Below, piece by piece: positions 33,943 through 43,454 of a stretch of 64,000 nucleotides of DNA (position 1 is the stretch's first letter; each line of letters begins with the position of its first letter). The DNA lies in NCBI RefSeq assembly GCF_004102045.2, contig NZ_CP029684.2:310001-374000 (forward strand), read 5' to 3'. The translations under genes and the position numbers were made by a program. The stretch comes from Oenococcus sicerae. GTDB lineage: Bacteria > Bacillota > Bacilli > Lactobacillales > Lactobacillaceae. The notes beneath the pieces are model-generated. The model worked only from the letters and a program-made list of their open reading frames with translations. It was not told where the DNA came from and ran no database searches.

Positions 33943-35637
33943 TTAAAATTCTTCAATCGTTGTACTATCAACTGGTTCACCAGTAATGATTCGAGCAGCG
34001 TTCATCTTCAAAGCTGTAACTAATTGCTGATTAAGCAAGTGGCCGATCAGTTCGTAGGCTTCGGCTAAATGATAACGACGGTTGTCAGCGAAGTTATGCG
34101 CATCACTGGCAATCGTGGTCACAAATCCTCGTCGCAGCAGGTCGATCGAGAAATCAGCAATGCGTTTACCAAAAGCACCATTGATCGAGGCGCTGGTCAA
34201 TTGGAACAAAGCGCCTCGTTCTGCTAATTTATTTAACTCTTCAGGATGCTCCAAGAGATAACTATTGCGCTCTGGATGAGCAACGATCGTCATAATGCCG
34301 CGTGACTTTAACTGGAAAATCACATTATGAGTGAAAAGGGGCAAGTCCCTATCCGGCAATTCAATCAGCAGATATTTTTTTGAGTCGGCCAGAGTCAATA
34401 ATTTGCCTTGATCTAAGGCACTAACTAAGTCGCCTGTCAAATGAACTTCCTGACCTGGTAAAATGGTTAGATCAATCGCAGCTTTTTTTAATTCAGCTTG
34501 GAAGGCATCAACAACTTTCACGACGTCAGCAGCTTCATTTGTATACTTAGCGCTCATTGTATGCGGCGTTGCCACGATCGTCTTAATACCATTAGAAACG
34601 GCTTCTCGCGCTAGTTCTAGTGATGCATCCAAAGAATTAGAACCATCATCTAATCCCGGCAAGATGTGAGCGTGAATATCAACTAAAGTCGCTTTCTTAT
34701 TAACGACAGGAGCAGGGTCTTCTTTTTCAGCAGCTGGTGCCTCATGGCTGTCAGAAGCAGCGGCTGTATAGCCGAAATTAGACCAAGCTGGTTGTGAAGA
34801 TGCAGCGCTTTGCGAGCTGGCTGACGCCGTCACAACTGGCGTCTTTTTAGCTGGTAGAACCGGTTTGACAGGTGTTTCTTTTTTGACCTGCTCTGTGTTC
34901 ATGACATTAGTCGAGGTATAGCCATAGCCATAGCCGTAACCTTTATCTGCACGAAGCTGGCTCCTTGTAACAACACCCAAAACATGTGCTTTGGCTAATT
35001 TCAAAATACGGGTAGCCGAAAGGAGACTTTTTTTCTTCGTCTTGCCTAACAAAGCGACTAGAACAACGCCATCAGTCCTTGGAATCAAGGCTTGGGCATC
35101 CGGCACCAATAAAAGCGGTGTTGAATCGATCACGATCATGTCGAATTCGTGTTTCATCCAGTTCAGGACCTTAAGCATCTTATCCGACCCGAGCAATTCC
35201 GATGGATTAGGCGGCATCGGGCCAGAAGCCATAACAAAAAGATTAGGCTCTTCAGCGGCGTGGATCACTTGAGCTGGCTGGTCATTCATAGCCAAGACTG
35301 TCGTCAAACCGTGATCATTGGCGATCGAAAATGTACGATGCAGAGTCGGACGGCGGAAATCAGCATCCACTAGCAGAACACGCTTACCTGCTTGAGCCCA
35401 AGTAACAGCTAAATTCTGGGCAACGGTCGATTTGCCATCAGACATTTCAGAACTCGTAAAAAGAACTGTCTGCAGCTTATCGATCGAAGCGGCTGCGAAA
35501 TCAATATTGGCACGCAGCACTCGGAATTGTTCAGAGACGACGTCCTGCGGATCGCGAACCGTGATCAGCGGTACACCATAGCGAGAAGAACGTATATCAA
35601 CAGCAGATAATTTTTGAATTTTTCTTTTGGACGGCAT
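33943..35637 (-). CDS. Tyrosine kinase (BY-kinase) fused to PHP tyrosine phosphatase
   Basis: 564 residues. Kinase part 1-245: Walker A SEMSDGKST at 63-71, Walker A' RVLLVDADFRRP at 86-97, Walker B DMIVIDSTP at 166-174, tyrosine tail GYGYGYGYTS at 233-242. A Ser/Ala/Pro linker (about 250-315) leads to a CpsB/Wzb-type PHP phosphatase: DIHAHILPGLDDGS 320-333, ATPHT, GQEVHL, VAHPERN and ASDAHNF, the Mn-binding histidines and acids. Normally two genes (CpsD and CpsB). Controls exopolysaccharide chain length with Wzz, whose stop overlaps its start by 1 bp. Confidence 0.92.
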   Translation of the reverse strand: MPSKRKIQKLSAVDIRSSRYGVPLITVRDPQDVVSEQFRVLRANIDFAAASIDKLQTVLFTSSEMSDGKSTVAQNLAVTWAQAGKRVLLVDADFRRPTLHRTFSIANDHGLTTVLAMNDQPAQVIHAAEEPNLFVMASGPMPPNPSELLGSDKMLKVLNWMKHEFDMIVIDSTPLLLVPDAQALIPRTDGVVLVALLGKTKKKSLLSATRILKLAKAHVLGVVTRSQLRADKGYGYGYGYTSTNVMNTEQVKKETPVKPVLPAKKTPVVTASASSQSAASSQPAWSNFGYTAAASDSHEAPAAEKEDPAPVVNKKATLVDIHAHILPGLDDGSNSLDASLELAREAVSNGIKTIVATPHTMSAKYTNEAADVVKVVDAFQAELKKAAIDLTILPGQEVHLTGDLVSALDQGKLLTLADSKKYLLIELPDRDLPLFTHNVIFQLKSRGIMTIVAHPERNSYLLEHPEELNKLAERGALFQLTSASINGAFGKRIADFSIDLLRRGFVTTIASDAHNFADNRRYHLAEAYELIGHLLNQQLVTALKMNAARIITGEPVDSTTIEEF

Positions 35638-36338
35638 TAGTTTTTCCTTCCTTTATGAAAAGCGGCGTAATTGACCGTACCAAGATTATTGAAACCAAGC
35701 TCGGCAACAAAGTCCACTTCGCGATAGGTATTATCGGACAGTTCCTTGATCAGAACATAGGCTACGGCAAGAAAAGCGCCTAGCAAAAAACCTGCAAGCG
35801 TAATCAGCTTGGTATTCGGTGAGACAGGCTTGCTTGCTTTCAGACCTTGAGAAACGATCGAAACATTGGAGACAGACTTGCCCATGAGCTTGACTGCTTC
35901 ATTTTTGAAAATATTAGCAGCTGTATTAGCGACATCTCTGGCTTCGCTGGGATTTTTCGAGATCGCATTGATCGAAAAAATCTGTGAGTTCTGGCTGCTG
36001 GAAATAGAAACCATTTTTTGGATCGATGCCTTAGTCAGGTCGGAATAGCTGGGTTTGAGCTGACTGACAACACGGTTTAAGATGACTGGCCGCGTTGCTA
36101 AATCTTTATATGTATAAATGAGTTGAACATCGGCCTGCTGATTGCCTAAAGCAGCACCTGTCGAATCATTTTGATTACTATTGACTAATAAAGCTGTTGT
36201 GGACTGATATTTAGGTGTCAGGACAAATTTGCTGATCGAAAATGCAATAGCTGCCAAGGCCAGTGCCGAAACGACTAATAAAATAAAATTTTTCTTGAAC
36301 AGCTCCCAAAGCCGTTGATAAGAAATCGTACTATCCAT
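35637..36338 (-). CDS. Wzz/CpsC-type polysaccharide co-polymerase
   Basis: 233 residues. Two membrane helices (about 19-40 and 175-197) around an outside domain with KYQSTTALLVNSNQ and the end part SKPVSPNTKLITLAGFLLGAF, typical of the Wzz domain before the second helix. The membrane partner that activates the BY-kinase. ATG at 36338 lies 5 nt after AAGGGG, preferred over the GTG six bases upstream. First gene of the cluster; promoter must lie in 36345-36500. Confidence 0.9.
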   Translation of the reverse strand: MDSTISYQRLWELFKKNFILLVVSALALAAIAFSISKFVLTPKYQSTTALLVNSNQNDSTGAALGNQQADVQLIYTYKDLATRPVILNRVVSQLKPSYSDLTKASIQKMVSISSSQNSQIFSINAISKNPSEARDVANTAANIFKNEAVKLMGKSVSNVSIVSQGLKASKPVSPNTKLITLAGFLLGAFLAVAYVLIKELSDNTYREVDFVAELGFNNLGTVNYAAFHKGRKN

Positions 36339-36501
36339 GAACACCCCTTAAAATTAATTCAGTCCCTGTCAACGTATGTTTAACATTTACATAAGATACT
36401 GATAATCTATCAGATTTAATAATATCGCACTTCCAGCTGAACACGAAGGGCAATTTCTCAGGAAAGCTCTTTTAAGCAGCAAATTTGTTTCAAAAAATCA
36501 A

Positions 36502-36507
36502 TATAAT
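36502..36507 (+). promoter_or_regulatory. -10 box 8 nt before the regulator ATG
   Basis: TATAAT with 8 bases to the ATG at 36516. Start of transcription would fall at or next to the ATG, and there is no ribosome site, so the mRNA is predicted leaderless. No clear -35. The paralogue at 47439 has the same spacing. Confidence 0.5.
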
Positions 36508-36515
36508 TAAAGCAT

Positions 36516-37616
36516 ATGTGCAAGAATAAACTAGATCTTTTGGAGCAAGCTTCGGCCGTCGATATTTTTAAGTACAATCAACGGCAATTAAAGAATGTCT
36601 CAGCTACGGATAGATTTTACAATCGCGGCCTGATGATCAAAGCCAGCCAGATGGCGAAAAGTGATCAATACAGCTTAATTAAGTATCGGGTCGGCTACAT
36701 GCTGGTCGTGCCCTTTTCACCGACGGAAGGATTAATTCTGCTGCCCAAACTGGACCTGATCGAAAATACCAGCGATGGTTTTTCAAATATCGACTTCATC
36801 AACCACTCGGTCTCATTGGCCAAATTAGCTTATTTCCTCTATCGGGGTGAAGAAGCGCCAGATCGGGATATCACGATCATCCAGATGGCTGATAGCGGCA
36901 AACTGATCGAACAAGTCAAATCGATCGATGATATGATCGCTTTTCATATTTATACCGTCAAAATGATCGAGGCGATCACAAAGCTGGACGAAGCGAAATT
37001 CCAAGAAAGCCTGACCGACATGCGCGGCTGCAATATTTTCGGCGACTCTCTCACGCAGCAAGGTATCATTCGCGGGCAGAAGGATATCTTGATCGATCTG
37101 ATCAGCAAGCTGTCGGATACTGTCGGTAAATACGGCCTGCCGATCAAGAAAATTATCGGCATTCAGATGAATTCGATCCAAAAGATCGAAAATCAGAGCA
37201 ACATTTTGAATTTCGACGCCTGGCTGGCAGAAATTCCCTGGATTTACTTTAGGGAATTTAAGGCCTACCGCAAGAGTTTGTTTACCGACAAAGCCGAACG
37301 CATCAAGGCCTACCTGACCAATCACGTGCGTGAAAACATCCGCCTGCACGATATCGCCGCAGAATTAGGCCTGGCCGAACAGACTTTGAATGCGATCTTT
37401 AAAAAGAAGTTCGACATGACGATCAAGCAATACACGATCCAATTGAAAATCGAGTCGGCCAAACAAGTGCTGACTTCGACCAATCTGAAGATCAAAGACA
37501 TTTCCGAGTACCTCTCCTTTGCCGACGAAAGTTATTTCATTCTGACTTTCAATCGCCAATGCGGGACGACACCATCCAAGTATCGAGCCCAGCATATTGA
37601 AAAAGTCTTACAGTAG
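36516..37616 (+). CDS. AraC-type regulator, paralogue 1
   Basis: 366 residues. N-terminal 250 residues of a domain I do not recognise (starts DLLEQASAVDIFKYNQRQL). C-terminal AraC double helix-turn-helix at about 265-362 (LHDIAAELGLAEQTLNAIFKKKF, IKDISEYLSFADESYFILTF, CGTTPSKYR). Clearly paralogous to the protein at 47439 over the whole length. Convergent with the LPxTG adhesin and divergent from the exopolysaccharide genes, so one of these is the likely target. Richer in GC and in GATC than its paralogue. Confidence 0.8.
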   Translation: MCKNKLDLLEQASAVDIFKYNQRQLKNVSATDRFYNRGLMIKASQMAKSDQYSLIKYRVGYMLVVPFSPTEGLILLPKLDLIENTSDGFSNIDFINHSVSLAKLAYFLYRGEEAPDRDITIIQMADSGKLIEQVKSIDDMIAFHIYTVKMIEAITKLDEAKFQESLTDMRGCNIFGDSLTQQGIIRGQKDILIDLISKLSDTVGKYGLPIKKIIGIQMNSIQKIENQSNILNFDAWLAEIPWIYFREFKAYRKSLFTDKAERIKAYLTNHVRENIRLHDIAAELGLAEQTLNAIFKKKFDMTIKQYTIQLKIESAKQVLTSTNLKIKDISEYLSFADESYFILTFNRQCGTTPSKYRAQHIEKVLQ

Positions 37617-37621
37617 GCCAC

Positions 37622-37656
37622 AAAAAAACGCACCCTCGATCGGGTGCGTTTTAATT
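37622..37656. terminator. Bidirectional terminator
   Basis: ACGCACCC / GGGTGCGT stem with a short TCGATC loop, a run of A before and T after, between the convergent regulator and adhesin genes. Confidence 0.85.
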
Positions 37657-37676
37657 TACTGCTTTTCGTGGAAATT

Positions 37677-40600
37677 TTACTTTTGCTCGCGCTTGCGCTT
37701 TAAAGCTAGTGCGGCAGCGGCGGCGGAGATAGCAAGCATCGTGGCAGTGATCGCAGAGAAGTAGAAGACCTGCTCGCCTGTGTGCGGCAATTCTTTGTGA
37801 ACCGTCGTCCAAGCAGTCTGAGTCGGCTTCTTAGTGTCTTTAACTGAGACTGAAGCGGCAGCCGTCTGATCACCGATCGTGATCGTAAAGGCATAATGTT
37901 TGCCAGCATTCAATGTGTAGCCGGCAGGCGCTTTGGTCTCGACGAAGTAGTAATCACCAGGCTTCAAATTAGCGACCACGATCTGACCTTTTGCATTCGT
38001 CGTCAGACCAGACTGGATCTTGGTGCCATTAGCCTTGTAAAGGTCAAAGACAGCGCCAGCCAAAGTCTTGTTCGTCTTAGCATCGGTCTTTGTCAGGACG
38101 ACCGAACCAGTCTTCTCAGCATTTTGGGCCGAGACAACGACCGGATCAGTTGAATCACTGATATCGATCGTAAAGGCATACTGCTTAGTGCTATCAAAGT
38201 TATAACCAGCAGGGGCAGATGTTTCAAGGAAGTAGTAATCACCAGGCTTTAGACCATCATAAGAAAGCTGGCCTTTGGCATCAGTGGTGAGCTTGTCTTT
38301 AACTAAGCTGCCATCTTTTTTGTATAGGGAGAAAGTAGCGCCAGACAAAGTCTTAGCAGCATCACTGCTGTCAGTCTTAGTCAGAAGAACTGAGTGTGTT
38401 TTTTCAGCATTTTGTGAACTGACCGTGACCGGCGTGGTTTGGTCACCTAATACGATCGTGAATGCATACTGTTTCGTACTGTCGAAAGTATAGCCGGCAG
38501 GTGCAGATGTCTCAACAAAATAGTAATCACCAGGCTTTAGGCCATCATAAGAGATCTGGCCATTCGCATTTGTCGTCAAATTGCTTTTCAGCAGCGTGCC
38601 ATCTTTTTTGTAGAGCGAGAAGGCTGCGTTTGCCAAAACTTTATTCGTATCAGAATCCGTCTTCGTCAGAAGAACCGAACCCGTCTTTTCGGCATCAGCA
38701 ACGCTAACACCGATCGCCGTCACTTGATCAAAAGCAACTGTGAAATTATGGTGAGCCGCGTCCAGGACATAACCGGTCGGCGCTTTAGTCTCGACAAAGT
38801 AATAATTGCCGGGCTGCAAACCGCTAACTTTGATCTGTCCGTTGTTGTCAGTCGTGAGGCCCGTGACAGAAGCTGTTGACTGACCTGCTTTATAAAGATC
38901 AAAGACAGCGCCAGCGACAACTGTTGGATCAAATGCATCAGCATCGGTCTTTGTCAGCACAACAGATCCACGCTTTTCGGCGTTGCCTGCATTGACAATG
39001 ACTGATTGTGACTGATCACCGATTGTGATCGCAAAAGTGTACTTGGCCGTGCTGTCAAAAGTATAGCCAGCAGGAGCGGATGTTTCGACGAAATAGTAAT
39101 TGCCAGGTTTCAAATCGCCTACTTTGATCTGTCCAGCGGCATCAGTCGTCAGATTAGAAGCAACACCCGTACCATTGGCTTTATAGAGGGTAAAGGTCGC
39201 GCCAGACAGGGCTTGGTTCGTATCAGAATCTACTTTGTAAAGGATCACTGAACCCGTCTTTTCAGCATCAGCCACGTTGACCGTGCCGCTGATATTGTCT
39301 GAATTCAGAGTGACAGTGTAGTGCTTTGATGAATCAAAAGTGTAACCGGTCGGGGCAGATGTTTCAACAAAATAGTAACTGCCGGCATCCAAACCAGAAT
39401 ATTTGATCTGACCATTAGCGTCAGTCGTCAATCCTGCCTTGATCAGATTGCCCGCAGAACCATACAAACTGAAGGTCGCACCAGGCAAAACAGCTTGAGT
39501 ATCGCTATCGGTCTTGGTCAGAGTGATGTTGCCCTGCGTATTAGATTCGGGAAGCTGAACATTATTATTTGAATCAGCGTCACTGTAATTAACAGAAATT
39601 TCTTTACCGTTAGCTAGATCGGTCGGAATAATATAGCTGTCTGGTGCAGCGGTCTCAACCAAGATATAGTTGCCGGACTTCAAATTATTCCAAGTTAGCT
39701 GGCCATTAGCATCGGTCGTCGCACTGCGAAGCAGCTGACCTTTGACACCATTATTATCAGAATAGAGACTGAAGGATGCACCAGCTAGTGGCTTTTTACT
39801 AGCGCTATCAGTCTTCGTGATGACAAGATTCGTATTTTTACCACTTGCAGAACCGCTATTATTAACAACTTGCGTATTAGTCGTAGTCGTCTGCGAGATT
39901 GATTTCGTATTATCGCCAGTAATCGTGACTGAATTTGAAAGTGTGTCATTAGTTGATGAAGAATTAATTAACGAACGATATCGAATCGAATAAGCTGTCG
40001 TGATCTGACCATTGAAAGTGATCAGTAATTCTTGTTGGCCGGTGGTCGGATCCGTGGTCAACTTAACTGTATAATCCTGATTTAGCTGTAAAGGTTTAGT
40101 AGTATCTTCAGTAACGGTACCATCTTGAGCAACCTTGGTCGAATAAACTACGATCGAGCTTTCATCAATGATTTGTTTACCATCAGGTACATCATCGACA
40201 ACAACGTTCGACAAAGTGGATTGGCTACGGTTAACCCAAATATGGTAGGTTGCATAAGCTGAATTAGTGGGATCCTGTGTACCGGATTTTTTCACATATT
40301 CACCAGCCTTAGGAATAGAAATACTAGCAGTCAAATCGCTGGATTTAGAATTGTTTGTGTAAGTAGCTGTATTCGTATACGGGGTTGATGTTTCTGGTGA
40401 TGAAGGATTAACACCGATCAGCGTACCTGACAAGTCTGTATCAAAAGTTAATACATAAGTCTTAGTACTGCCCTCTGGCAAATTGGCTGTAATCGTCTTG
40501 GTGCCAGAATCATAATTGATACTAGTGGTAGTTACTTGAGTTCCTAAATTATATGAACCATCTTTATTGATCGTTGCTTCGTATAACTTAGCGCTATCAG

Positions 40601-42998
40601 CAACATAAGTCTGATTGCCGATTATTGGATCAACAATCGAAGCGCTAGTTAATGTGCGCTGATTATAATTTCCAACAACTGTCCAAGTAATGTGCTTATT
40701 CACGGCATTATAAGCACCTGACTTACTACCGTCATTTTTAAAATCATCATTAGGCGTGAAATCAGCGCTGCCATCATTATGGTGTGTTTTGCCACTTTGG
40801 TCAGTCCAAGTAGTGGTTGCGTTATTGGTCCATTTGCCACTAGATGGCAAGTTATTCGTATCAAAAGTCGTCTGATAGGACAAAGTGTACCAATCTTTAG
40901 CATGACTCTTTAGGCTACCTGAGAATTCAATCGTAAAACCACTGCCAACACTATCAATCGTGACTGTGTAGTCTGTACCCTCTTTATAAGTAACACCGGT
41001 ATCCTTGTCCTTCAAAACGAAAGAAGTTGGAATAACTGTTAAACCATTTGGTGCTGTATCGGTCATAGACCAATTTGACATGTCCTGGCGAGCCATGTTG
41101 ATATCAAAATTCCAAGTCAGGGTTTTGCTATTGTAATCAACATCACCAAGACTCTTTGTCAATCCTTGCTGACCAACAGTTTGATTACCCGGATCAGAAG
41201 TCTGGCCATTACTGCTGGCAGAATTGCTAATGACCGTGTTGGTGTCATTAGGATCTGTCAACTGTGATTGGTAAGAAATCTTAACACCCTTCGTCAAACC
41301 ATTTGGGAAAGTGACAGTCATCTGTGATTTATCGGAATTATAAGTAATGGCATAAAGAGATGCATCAACAGTCGTGCCATCTTCATAGACTAAAGTCGGC
41401 GTGCCTGAGAAGGCTTGTCCAGTAGAAAGTGTGTCCACGATGCTGGTGTTAGCTGCTAAGCTTTTTTCACCATAGTTATAATCGATGTGCCAGTTATACT
41501 TTTGGCTACCGTTGTTATCTTGGCCATCGTAACTTTTTGCGATCAGCTTGCCATAATTGGCATCCACGGTCGCACTAGCAGGATAATTCGTGCCATTGTT
41601 AGACAATGTTGCGGTATTTTTAAAGCTAACCTGGCCACCATCATCAGGGAGTTTGCTACTATCAATATCACTTGTATATTCAATCTTGAAGGCTGAATAA
41701 GTTTTGGCGTATTTGCCGATAAAAGTTATCTTGCCACTGCCATCAACTGTGTAATCCGTGCCTGCAACCAAAGCTGGGCCAGTCGAGGTAACATTGCCGT
41801 TCAAGTTGACCGTTAAAGGATAAATCGTGGTCGTTTTCAAAGTTGTTGGTACCGTACCATCCGTGCTGCTTGGCATAGGATCGATCACTGTCGCATTATC
41901 AAGTTCAGCACCGATCGTGTTGATCGTGACATCCCAAGTAATACCAGTCGGGTTGTTGTTAGAACTATTGGCACCAGTCAAGGTACCTGTTTTTGCAATA
42001 GTATTTCCACCATTTGGATTCACAACGATCGTTGTGGTACTTGGTTCGGTTTTCGTTGGAATCGTAATTGTTTGTTCACCAGTGGTGGTTGTGCTCGTTA
42101 TTTGAGACGTATAACCAAATGTGCCAGAAATCGTGTCATTGGTATTAACGTTATCGTTAAAAGTAAAAGTCACAGTACCATCAGCTGCGATCGTGTAGGT
42201 TCCATAAGTGCCTAAATCGCCTTGGCCTGCTTTATATTGAACACCAGCGGGTAGCTTGAAAGTGAAATAATCACCGGATGCTAATGTATGGCCCGATAAC
42301 TTATTCGGAATCGACCAGTTATAATCCAACGTGATATTCGTATTTTGATCCACCTTTGTTGGATCAACTGAATTGCCTTTCGAATCTGTAAATTTGAAAT
42401 CAGCAGAATCGATAATCGTGCCATTATCAGACGCAGGCAAGTATTGCGAGATATCGTGAGGATCAGTTACCGCAGCAGACCTAACAGTTGCTGCTTTTTT
42501 AACCGTCGCTGCAGAAGAACTTGCTGCCGAGCTCGATGAACTGCTTGCTGCAGTTTGTGAGGCAATATCAGCTGAAACAGATTGTGTTTCATATGTTAAT
42601 TTAATTTGACTCGTTTCAGCAATTTTAGAGCTGTCCAGATTCAATGAGATCGAGACATCATTGTCTGTGCCAGCCTTTGCTTTAATTTCGACATTATCGT
42701 CGTTGAGCAGATAGCTCACGAGATCTGTGTCTTTGCTTTGCTGTTCAGCCGCGGTCTTAAAGGCCAGCGGACTGTCCAAAGCAATTTTGTAATCGCTGTC
42801 AGTCGTGGCAGTCACATGAACTTTTAACGTAAATTCATTCGTGCTGCCGCTAACAGGCAAAAGGCTTGTTAAATGGATACTGTTGTCAGATGAATCACTT
42901 GTCGTAGCGGAAACAGCTTGCGCACCGATCCCGACATATTGAAAAGAAATGACAAGTGCCATCAAAATGGCATACAGTCTTTGAAACATTTTATTCAT
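37677..42998 (-). CDS. LPxTG-anchored multidomain adhesin with seven SpaA repeats
   Basis: 1773 residues. Signal peptide 1-31 (ends AQAVSA). Ser/Ala stretch near 147-172. An SdrG/collagen-adhesin-like domain (about 180-330), then several beta-sandwich domains of the Cna type to about 1070 (repeated NTATxTN and WT/WN start patterns). From about 1085 to 1720 seven SpaA-type repeats of about 88 residues (xLTKTDSDT, GATFSLYK, LTTDANGQI, LKPGDYYFVETSAPAGY), with Lys/Asn/Glu for isopeptide bonds. C-terminus LPHTGE, helix, KRKREQK: sorted by sortase. Pilin-like or adhesin. Repeats are nearly identical in parts, so copy number may vary. Confidence 0.9.
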   Translation of the reverse strand: MNKMFQRLYAILMALVISFQYVGIGAQAVSATTSDSSDNSIHLTSLLPVSGSTNEFTLKVHVTATTDSDYKIALDSPLAFKTAAEQQSKDTDLVSYLLNDDNVEIKAKAGTDNDVSISLNLDSSKIAETSQIKLTYETQSVSADIASQTAASSSSSSAASSSAATVKKAATVRSAAVTDPHDISQYLPASDNGTIIDSADFKFTDSKGNSVDPTKVDQNTNITLDYNWSIPNKLSGHTLASGDYFTFKLPAGVQYKAGQGDLGTYGTYTIAADGTVTFTFNDNVNTNDTISGTFGYTSQITSTTTTGEQTITIPTKTEPSTTTIVVNPNGGNTIAKTGTLTGANSSNNNPTGITWDVTINTIGAELDNATVIDPMPSSTDGTVPTTLKTTTIYPLTVNLNGNVTSTGPALVAGTDYTVDGSGKITFIGKYAKTYSAFKIEYTSDIDSSKLPDDGGQVSFKNTATLSNNGTNYPASATVDANYGKLIAKSYDGQDNNGSQKYNWHIDYNYGEKSLAANTSIVDTLSTGQAFSGTPTLVYEDGTTVDASLYAITYNSDKSQMTVTFPNGLTKGVKISYQSQLTDPNDTNTVISNSASSNGQTSDPGNQTVGQQGLTKSLGDVDYNSKTLTWNFDINMARQDMSNWSMTDTAPNGLTVIPTSFVLKDKDTGVTYKEGTDYTVTIDSVGSGFTIEFSGSLKSHAKDWYTLSYQTTFDTNNLPSSGKWTNNATTTWTDQSGKTHHNDGSADFTPNDDFKNDGSKSGAYNAVNKHITWTVVGNYNQRTLTSASIVDPIIGNQTYVADSAKLYEATINKDGSYNLGTQVTTTSINYDSGTKTITANLPEGSTKTYVLTFDTDLSGTLIGVNPSSPETSTPYTNTATYTNNSKSSDLTASISIPKAGEYVKKSGTQDPTNSAYATYHIWVNRSQSTLSNVVVDDVPDGKQIIDESSIVVYSTKVAQDGTVTEDTTKPLQLNQDYTVKLTTDPTTGQQELLITFNGQITTAYSIRYRSLINSSSTNDTLSNSVTITGDNTKSISQTTTTNTQVVNNSGSASGKNTNLVITKTDSASKKPLAGASFSLYSDNNGVKGQLLRSATTDANGQLTWNNLKSGNYILVETAAPDSYIIPTDLANGKEISVNYSDADSNNNVQLPESNTQGNITLTKTDSDTQAVLPGATFSLYGSAGNLIKAGLTTDANGQIKYSGLDAGSYYFVETSAPTGYTFDSSKHYTVTLNSDNISGTVNVADAEKTGSVILYKVDSDTNQALSGATFTLYKANGTGVASNLTTDAAGQIKVGDLKPGNYYFVETSAPAGYTFDSTAKYTFAITIGDQSQSVIVNAGNAEKRGSVVLTKTDADAFDPTVVAGAVFDLYKAGQSTASVTGLTTDNNGQIKVSGLQPGNYYFVETKAPTGYVLDAAHHNFTVAFDQVTAIGVSVADAEKTGSVLLTKTDSDTNKVLANAAFSLYKKDGTLLKSNLTTNANGQISYDGLKPGDYYFVETSAPAGYTFDSTKQYAFTIVLGDQTTPVTVSSQNAEKTHSVLLTKTDSSDAAKTLSGATFSLYKKDGSLVKDKLTTDAKGQLSYDGLKPGDYYFLETSAPAGYNFDSTKQYAFTIDISDSTDPVVVSAQNAEKTGSVVLTKTDAKTNKTLAGAVFDLYKANGTKIQSGLTTNAKGQIVVANLKPGDYYFVETKAPAGYTLNAGKHYAFTITIGDQTAAASVSVKDTKKPTQTAWTTVHKELPHTGEQVFYFSAITATMLAISAAAAALALKRKREQK

Positions 42999-43060
42999 AG
43001 TTATCTCCCAGTAAGATATCGCTCACGTAACCAGTTTTACTTGATCGCACATAAAAAATC

Positions 43061-43113
43061 GCCAGTTATCACAAAGCTATCTGGCATTCTATCATTTTCG
43101 GTAACGCTTGCAA
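43061..43113 (-). promoter_or_regulatory. Adhesin promoter with an inverted repeat at the start site
   Basis: On the minus strand TTGCAA (43113-43108), 16-bp spacer, TAGAAT (43091-43086). Directly after it, GCCAG and CTGGC (43085-43081 and 43065-43061) flank the expected transcription start, with inner symmetric ATAGC / GATAA parts. A regulator site over the start is likely. The first arm is not transcribed, so an RNA hairpin is less likely. Confidence 0.45.
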
Positions 43114-43406
43114 TGTAATTAAATCGTCATTACATATAAGTTTTCAACATTTTTTTGATCAATTGCATTTTAAAAGACTATTTTTGGCCAATAAAGAACA
43201 AACAGCTATGAAAAAGTTCTAAGCAGGCAGCTTTTTTTATAGCGTTTCACAAATTTTTCATTTGATTTTTAACGAATCGGCTGTTAAATGAGTAAAAAAG
43301 GAAATTTTCCCAAAAATAATATAAGAAACTGATAACTGACCAAATTCCATATTATCACGCTTTTTCTCAGAAATCGTTCGTGATTCGGCTTTTTTTCAAA
43401 CAAATC
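43114..43406. other. AT-rich region without a gene
   Basis: Nothing coding is seen between the adhesin promoter and the PTS terminator. Long A and T runs and a repeat of ATTTTTC-like words only. Confidence 0.4.
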
Positions 43407-43434
43407 ACAAAAAAAAAGCCGGAAAACGGCTGTT
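43407..43434 (-). terminator. Terminator of the PTS EIIC gene
   Basis: Minus strand CAGCCG-TTTT-CCGGCT followed by nine T, about 20 bp after the stop codon. Confidence 0.8.
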
Positions 43435-43454
43435 TGACGATGAGTTCATGCTGA

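Noticed and set aside
43061-43085. RNA attenuator in the adhesin leader
   Set aside because: The first arm lies before the expected transcription start, so the hairpin would not form in the mRNA.
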